From Euphorbia lathyris (lineage: Eukaryota > Streptophyta > Magnoliopsida > Malpighiales > Euphorbiaceae): a stretch of 64,000 nt of DNA. Location of the stretch: NCBI RefSeq assembly GCF_963576675.1, contig NC_088918.1, positions 66,861,001-66,925,000 on the forward strand. Direction: 5' to 3'. The translations under genes and the position numbers were made by a program. The notes beneath the pieces were generated by a model. The model ran no database searches, was not told where the DNA came from, and saw only the letters and a list, made by a program, of their open reading frames with translations. Of this stretch, positions 48,711-64,000 are shown piece after piece; position 1 is the stretch's first letter; each line of letters starts with the position of its first letter.

Positions 48711-51482
48711 TTCATTACTATGAATACCAATTTATTAATTTTCATTAGTTGTAATGTTACCTTACAAGTGAATATTATGTATGGAAATTACATTTACAAA
48801 CTTTTTTTGCTCGGGTATTTATCCTTTACGTTTTGAGGGACAGTCCATTGTCACCAAATTATTTGTTCAATGATGCATTGTAATGTCACAATATATTAAA
48901 TAAATGACAATAAAATTTATGTTATTATACAATAATTTTTCATGACGATTTCTATCTTTAAATAGGATGACTGCCACTAATTAATACGTTTTAGTGACAA
49001 ATTAAAAGTTAAAGTAATAATAAATATGATAATTATAGTGCAATAAAAAAAATTAAATTTTCGGTTTGAGTTATAGGTTTGTCACCTTAACTATAAATTT
49101 TGATAACAAAATATGAATTTCGTCAGTTTAATATTACATATCATGACAAAAAATTAATCTTACGTGACAAAATTTGTGTCGGTTACAACCTCACTAAAAT
49201 TGTACCATTTCAATCTCATATTAGTATTTGTCACATTAGCTATAATTATAGATGACAAAATTTGAATATCGTCATCTAAATGATTACTTTTCGTGACAAA
49301 TTAAAGTTTTATGTGACAAAATATTTACAATAATAGTGACAAAATAAGTGTCACGAAAACAAAAATACTATAGTCACACATGTTCTATTTTGTCATATAA
49401 AAGTAAATCATTCGTGACAAAAGAAAAATTTGTCATATATACATAATACCAAGCTCATGCCGTGACGATCGCTTTGACGATAAATTTTCGTCACCTTTTA
49501 TGTATTGTGACGAAAAATCATGTTTTCATGACAATTATTGTGCGTCATAAAAGTCCAAATTTCTTGTAGTGTTTCTTTTAAAGATACTTTAGACAAAGCC
49601 AATACGAGGTGTGCCACGTGGAAAGCCAAGACTCTCTCCCTCGCTGGCCGTCTGACTTTAATTCAATCTGTGAATTCCGCTGCTCCCAACCACATCATGC
49701 AGGCTTGCCAGCTTCCGAATCCTGTGCTTAATGATCTTGATAAGATTAACCGAAGGTTCCTGTGGGGGGAAGCTGCGGAGGGAAGAAAGATCCACCTGGT
49801 GCCTTGGAGTGAGGTTTGTCAGCCCAAAGATTCAGGGGGTTTGGGCATTATGAGAGCTAAGGATAATAATAAAGTTTTATTAATGAAACTCCTTTGGCGT
49901 ATGTGGCAATGCCCCTCCTCTCTCTGGGTTCGCCTTCTTTGTGGTAAGTATCGAAAGATAAGATCTTTGGGGGCCCGAAAGAGAGAGTTATCAATTGTTC
50001 CTTCCTCTGGAAAGGGCTTAGCGCCGTTTTTGCTGAGTTTTGCTCGGGGGTTGGTCTGGATGTGGGTAATGGTAAGTCCATAAGCTTCTGGTTTGATACC
50101 TGGATTGGGGATAAACCTTTAGTGGATGTGTGCACTTCCCCCCCACCTAGTGATATCCAAAACTAGAGGTTAGCCGATGTGGTGGACTCTGAAGGGGACT
50201 GGGTTTGGCCTAAATTTGATTCTTTCTTTAGCCTTGAGACTCTCCTTAGAATTAGAGGAGTGAAGGTGAGTAATCAAGAGGAAGACATGGATAAGCATTG
50301 CTGGGCGCTGACTAACAATGGAGTCTATTCTTGCAAATCTGCCTTTGAAGCTTTTTCCCTTAACAGGACTGATAATCCCTCGGATATTTGGAAGACCATT
50401 TGGTCCCTTAAAATCCCCTACCGCATGAGGAGCTTCCTGTGGCTGGGCGTTAAAGACAAATTACTTACTAACTCAGATAGATACAGAAGGCATTTGGCGA
50501 CCTCTGGAGCTTGCGGTAGATGTAGAGGCCATGTTGAATCGTTGTGCCACGCTCTTAGGGATTGCCCTAAGAGTGAAGAGGTTTGGAAGAAAATTCTCCC
50601 TCATCATACTTTCTCTTCCTTCATGTCCCATTCTGTGAACGACTGGTTCTCAGATGGTATTAGGGGAAAGTTATTGTCTTATATGGAGCATGGGGACATT
50701 TTCTTTGCCATTATCTGTCATCAAGTGTGGAAATGGAGGAACGAGGAGATTTTTGATAATAAAGCTGTGCTTTTGCCTAACTTAGCTGAGTTCTTCTTGA
50801 AGAAACTCTCCTCTATTATTGATAGTTTCAAAGGTGAGTCCCTTGCCAGATCTTCCCCGAGTAGTGATGTCCACCTCGTGAGCTGGAGCAGGCCGAGAGA
50901 GGGGGTTGTGAAGTTGAATACTGATGGTTCCTGCCTCAGTAATGGTAAGATTGCTGCCGGAGGTGTTCTTAGGGTTGCGGGAGGCGCCTGGCTTTCTAGG
51001 TTTACCCAGAATTTGGGTTTGGGTTCTTCCTTCTCTGCGGAGCTCTGGGGCATTCTCTCTGGGATCCAGCTGGCGATTAGGCTGGGTGTTAAGAGGCTTT
51101 CTGTGGAGTCAGATAACTTGGAGGCCATCAATATGATTTTGGGTAGTCATGCCATGGGTCTTCATAGCCGCAACCTTATTAAAGCTATTAAGAGGCTTAA
51201 CCCCTCATTTGATATCCTTGAGTTCAGCCACATTTTTCGGGAGCAGAACCGTGTTGCAGATCACTTGGCGGCGGCAGGCCATGAGGGGGTGTTAGGTGTT
51301 TCTACCCTTACCGTTCCCCCTATCGCTCTTTCTCCTCTTCTTTTAGAGGATAGAATTGAGGTTAGCTTTTCTAGGCTAATCCCGGTGTAGTTGCTTGTTT
51401 TGCTTTGCTTTCCTTTCCTTTTCTACAAAAAAAAAAAAAAATTTGATTACTTCATCAATTGTAATTTTATAATTAATTATGA

Positions 51483-52650
51483 TATTTTGGGAGGAGGTTA
51501 ATGGAAGTAAATGGAAGTAATGAAAGTAATGGAAGGTTAAATATCAAGTTAATCTTGTTTGTGAGTTGTTTTTTTAGAGTAAATGAAAGTTAATGGGAGT
51601 TAAATATTTACTTCATTTAACCTCCAAACTCTAACCTCCAAATCGGAAGTTAAAGAGAGTAACGTAAAGTTTTTTAATTTTTTTTTTTTGTCTTTAAAGT
51701 AAATTTAGTTTTTCTTCCCTTCCATAGTTAAACTCCCAAACGGAATTATACATTTAACCTCGTTAAGTTCTATAAACTCTGAAACAAAGTTTTCTTTCTA
51801 ACACTTTCATTTTCTTTCCATTACCTCTTTTAATTTTGGGTAAATAATTATAAAGTCCTTATGTTTTTACTTAACATACTAGTAGGTCCATCATTTATTA
51901 TAAGGTCCTTAAGTTTTATTTTAATCAACTCTTTAGTCCTTCCATCTTTTTTTTGTAGATGAAAGTCCAAATTGCCCCTAGTTATTTACGTAAAAAGAAA
52001 CTTATCTTTTAGTGTCAAAATTTAGTTTTAATAAAACTTATGAAGTATATATACACCAAAATTTATATAATTGTATATACTAATCATTAAAAATATACTT
52101 TGATTCTCTTAAATTTTTATTTTTTAATATAATATCTTTAAACTAACATTGAGTATTAATAAAAAAAAAATAAAAATCATATTTTTTGCTTCATTTATAA
52201 AATTTATTAGAGATAAATAAAGATTACTTTTTACAAAATTTATATAGTTTTGCTCTTATTTTGATAATTTTTAAATATTTTTCATTCATTTTTTTAATCA
52301 ATAAATTTTAGGAAGTTCTATAATTATATAAAATTCAATAAATTAATTACTCAATATTGTAGAGATTATATAGGAAAAGAAGAAAAAAACATAAAATAGG
52401 AAAAATAGATGTTTTATTATTAAAACATAGAGTAAAGGGTAATTTTGGTATTTTAAAATTTATTTGGTATAATTTGACCATTTACTCAAACATAAGGACT
52501 AAGAAGTTGATGAACACAACAACTGAAAGACTATATAATTATTTCTAAAAACAGAAGAACTAACTAGTGTATTAAGTAGAAACTCAAAGACCTTATAATT
52601 ATTTACTCTTTAATTTTCACTTCCATTAACTTCCAAATTCCCAAACAAAA
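51483..52650. mobile_element. Outer MITE (split by an inner MITE)
   Basis: The left part starts near 'tttgggaggaggttaatgga' and the right part ends with 'cttccattaacttccaaatt' and 'cccaaac', its imperfect complement. Between them are AT-rich sequence and more tta-atgg-aagt words. The inner element (51838-52608) lies in its right portion. No target duplication identified; the ends are approximate. Confidence 0.5.
51838..52608. mobile_element. Mutator-type foldback MITE (771 bp)
   Basis: The ends gggtaaataattataaagtc and its imperfect complement (gaccttataattatttactc) are flanked by an exact 9-bp duplication, tttaatttt (51829-51837 and 52609-52617). The first ~70 bp of each arm pair with each other (...acttaacatactagt / actagtgtattaagt...). 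A 9-bp duplication is typical of Mutator. The interior is AT-rich and non-coding. Confidence 0.88.
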
Positions 52651-52683
52651 GACAAGTAGAAACCAACTTCATAATTTTACTTC

Positions 52684-53284
52684 GTGGGCTGCTATATACC
52701 GCAATATTTTTTCCACCTACCGCACTTTTTTTTAACAATTTTGCCCTCCTCATAATTTATACACAAAAACTCAAAACTCTCAAATCCTCTCTACCTTTTT
52801 GGATTTTCAAAAAACCCGACCTAAAACGACATGCCGTCAAAGGCAGGAGCGAGTAAAGGCTTCATGAATGCTCCCGCAAGGTTTTTTTAAAAAAATTACT
52901 CCGAAATCACGGGTTCCGCCTCCGAATCGGAGGTGGAATTCGTATGAATTTAGCCTAAACGGACGGGACGTGCCGTTTCCACCACGGGTGGAACGGACGA
53001 ACTGCCCATTCCACCCGTGGTGGAAACGGCACGCGCCGTTCGTTCCACCGCTCTCGTTCCACCGTACGGTGGAACGAACGACGCTCTCGTTCCACCGTAC
53101 GGTGGAACGAACGGCATGCTCGTTCAACGGTGCGCGCTGCCCGTTTAAGCCAAATCCATTTAAAAAAAAATTCAAAAAGAGAGGAAAAAAAAGTTTTGGT
53201 TTTTAATAAAAAATTATGACAAGGGCATAAATGTCAAAATAGTACGGTGGGTGGAAAAAAAACTGCGGTATATAGCAATACCCA
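52684..53284. mobile_element. MULE-type MITE with palindromic core, next to NUA promoter
   Basis: 601 bp with ~65-bp imperfect inverted ends sharing 'gctatataccgca' and 'ttttttccacc', flanked by an exact 8-bp duplication, tttacttc (52676-52683 and 53285-53292). The core (52960-53140) is GC-rich and made of palindromes. Non-coding: frames of 112 codons on both strands simply mirror the palindrome. Its right end is 51 bp upstream of the TATA box of the NUA gene. Confidence 0.9.
52960..53140. repeat. GC-rich palindromic array in the MITE core
   Basis: The stem 'gtgccgtttccaccacgggt' pairs with 'acccgtggtggaaacggcac'. It is followed by two copies of the self-complementary word cgttccaccgtacggtggaa. 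The style is the same as the arrays in the MULE at 7837-11632, although the words differ (ccacc/ggtgg is shared). Confidence 0.88.
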
Positions 53285-53318
53285 TTTACTTCCCGGTGGC
53301 AGATTGTCCATAACAAAA

Positions 53319-53332
53319 GCCCATTTAGCCCA
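53319..53332 (+). promoter_or_regulatory. Paired GCCCA (site II-like) elements
   Basis: gcccatttagccca carries two GCCCA motifs (TGGGC on the other strand), the site II type bound by TCP factors in promoters of proliferation-related plant genes. It lies just upstream of the TATA box. Only motif matching supports it. Confidence 0.45.
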
Positions 53333-53335
53333 AAC

Positions 53336-53347
53336 TATAAATATAAA
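53336..53347 (+). promoter_or_regulatory. TATA box of the NUA gene
   Basis: tataaatataaa lies about 180 bp upstream of the start codon. The intervening 5' leader (about 53375-53525) is pyrimidine-rich, as is usual for plant leaders, with no upstream ATG before 53448. Confidence 0.6.
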
Positions 53348-53525
53348 GAACTCAGCTGATCAAACTCTCGAAATTCTGCCATTGGCTACATACTTTTGTT
53401 CTTCAAATCCCTGAACCATCCATTCCCCCCTATTTTCTTCTCTCTTCATTGTGAATCATCTCTGCAGATTCAAGAACAGAAATCGCTCTTATTGTGTACT
53501 GGTTTTTCTCAATCAGGGAGAAACG

Positions 53526-64000
<10,475 letters not shown>

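Larger units (their letters stand above)
45195..49571. mobile_element. Non-autonomous CACTA transposon (4.4 kb)
   Basis: The ends are cactacaagaaat and its complement atttcttgtagtg, with a 3-bp duplication ttt (45192-45194 and 49572-49574). Subterminal regions are dense in short repeats such as tgacaaaat, catgacaatt and cgtcactaa in both orientations, as CACTA transposases require. No transposase frame is seen. The middle holds two MITEs, a TA microsatellite and a possibly captured host segment (about 47440-48710). Removing the element and one ttt joins LINE ORF2 in frame, so the site is certain. Confidence 0.95.
42918..51390 (+). pseudogene. LINE ORF2, endonuclease-reverse transcriptase (split)
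   Basis: Begins with an AP-type endonuclease (MDLLCWNVRG, LLETKISG, AGDFND, SDHCPI; 42918-43690). The frame shifts near 43715. A TAG at 43937-43939 interrupts the linker just before 'IRDGDRNTRYFH'. The reverse transcriptase follows in the same frame (RPISLCNVLYK, LDLEKAYDR, GIRQGDPMSP, FADDVLIF; 43985-45190). It is cut at 45194 by the CACTA element and resumes in frame at 49575. After that come a frameshift near 49990, a TAG at 50164-50166, a zf-RVT zinc domain (CGRCRGHVESLCHAL) and an RNase H domain (NTDGS, AELWGILSG, ESDNLEAI) ending at 51390. An intact ORF2 would nick target DNA and copy LINE RNA at the nick. Confidence 0.9.
40310..51441 (+). mobile_element. L1-type LINE (non-LTR retrotransposon), split by CACTA
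   Basis: A plus-strand element with a CT-rich repetitive 5' region, ORF1 (gag-like), ORF2 (endonuclease, reverse transcriptase, zf-RVT, RNase H) and a terminal A-run (51427-51441), which is typical for plant L1 elements. Its total length without the CACTA insertion is about 6.8 kb, near full length. The 5' border is uncertain: the 'ttctccttctc(g/a)tgggagcta' duplication at 40303-40341 is probably already inside. I could not find a target duplication. Several stops and frameshifts show it is dead. Confidence 0.9.

Noticed and set aside
52837..53206. 112-codon frames on both strands before NUA
   Set aside because: Mirror translations of the palindromic MITE core; no start context or domain.

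Overview
The window looks like a chromosome segment of a flowering plant, most likely a eudicot. It is AT-rich, has spliced genes with GT-AG introns, and is dominated by plant-type transposons: Ty1/copia LTR elements primed by initiator tRNA-Met, an OTU-containing Mutator-like element, an L1-type LINE with DUF4283 and zf-RVT domains, a CACTA element and many MITEs. The only ordinary host gene I can recognise is the 5' part of a NUA/TPR nuclear-pore basket gene, which starts at 53526 and runs off the right edge. I cannot name the species.

Layout. Positions 1-39490 were originally a tandem array of about five units, each built around a ~1.26-kb imperfect palindrome. Two units are short (~1.6 kb) and two or three are long (~3.6 kb). 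Later insertions split the array: a MULE (7837-11632, TSD tttaacta), copia element 1 (13937-23271, TSD gggtg), a MITE (23307-23673, TSD TTA), a solo LTR (25124-26777, TSD gaata) and copia element 2 (27464-39231, TSD attag). A further foldback MITE lies at 39593-40119. From about 40310 to 51441 there is a decayed LINE whose ORF2 is split by a 4.4-kb non-autonomous CACTA element (45195-49571), itself carrying two MITEs. Between 51483 and 53284 there are nested MITEs. The last one has a GC-rich palindromic core and ends about 50 bp upstream of the TATA box of the NUA gene.

The NUA gene (53526-64000, incomplete) can be followed exon by exon: 18 exons, about 654 codons, all joining in frame. One intron uses a GC donor. 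Intron 9 holds a 217-bp solo LTR and intron 12 a complete 1.2-kb TRIM-like LTR element. The protein is a long coiled coil expected at the inner face of the nuclear pore.

The transposon genes are nearly intact but carry in-frame stops, many of them TAG or TGA where tryptophan or another G/C-rich codon is expected, as if decayed by deamination of methylated C. The most interesting items are the MULE (transposase fused to an OTU cysteine-protease domain, with GC-rich palindromic arrays in intron 1 and the 3' region), the large extra ORF in the env position of copia element 2, the palindrome-based tandem array itself, and the GC-AG intron with a duplicated acceptor in NUA.
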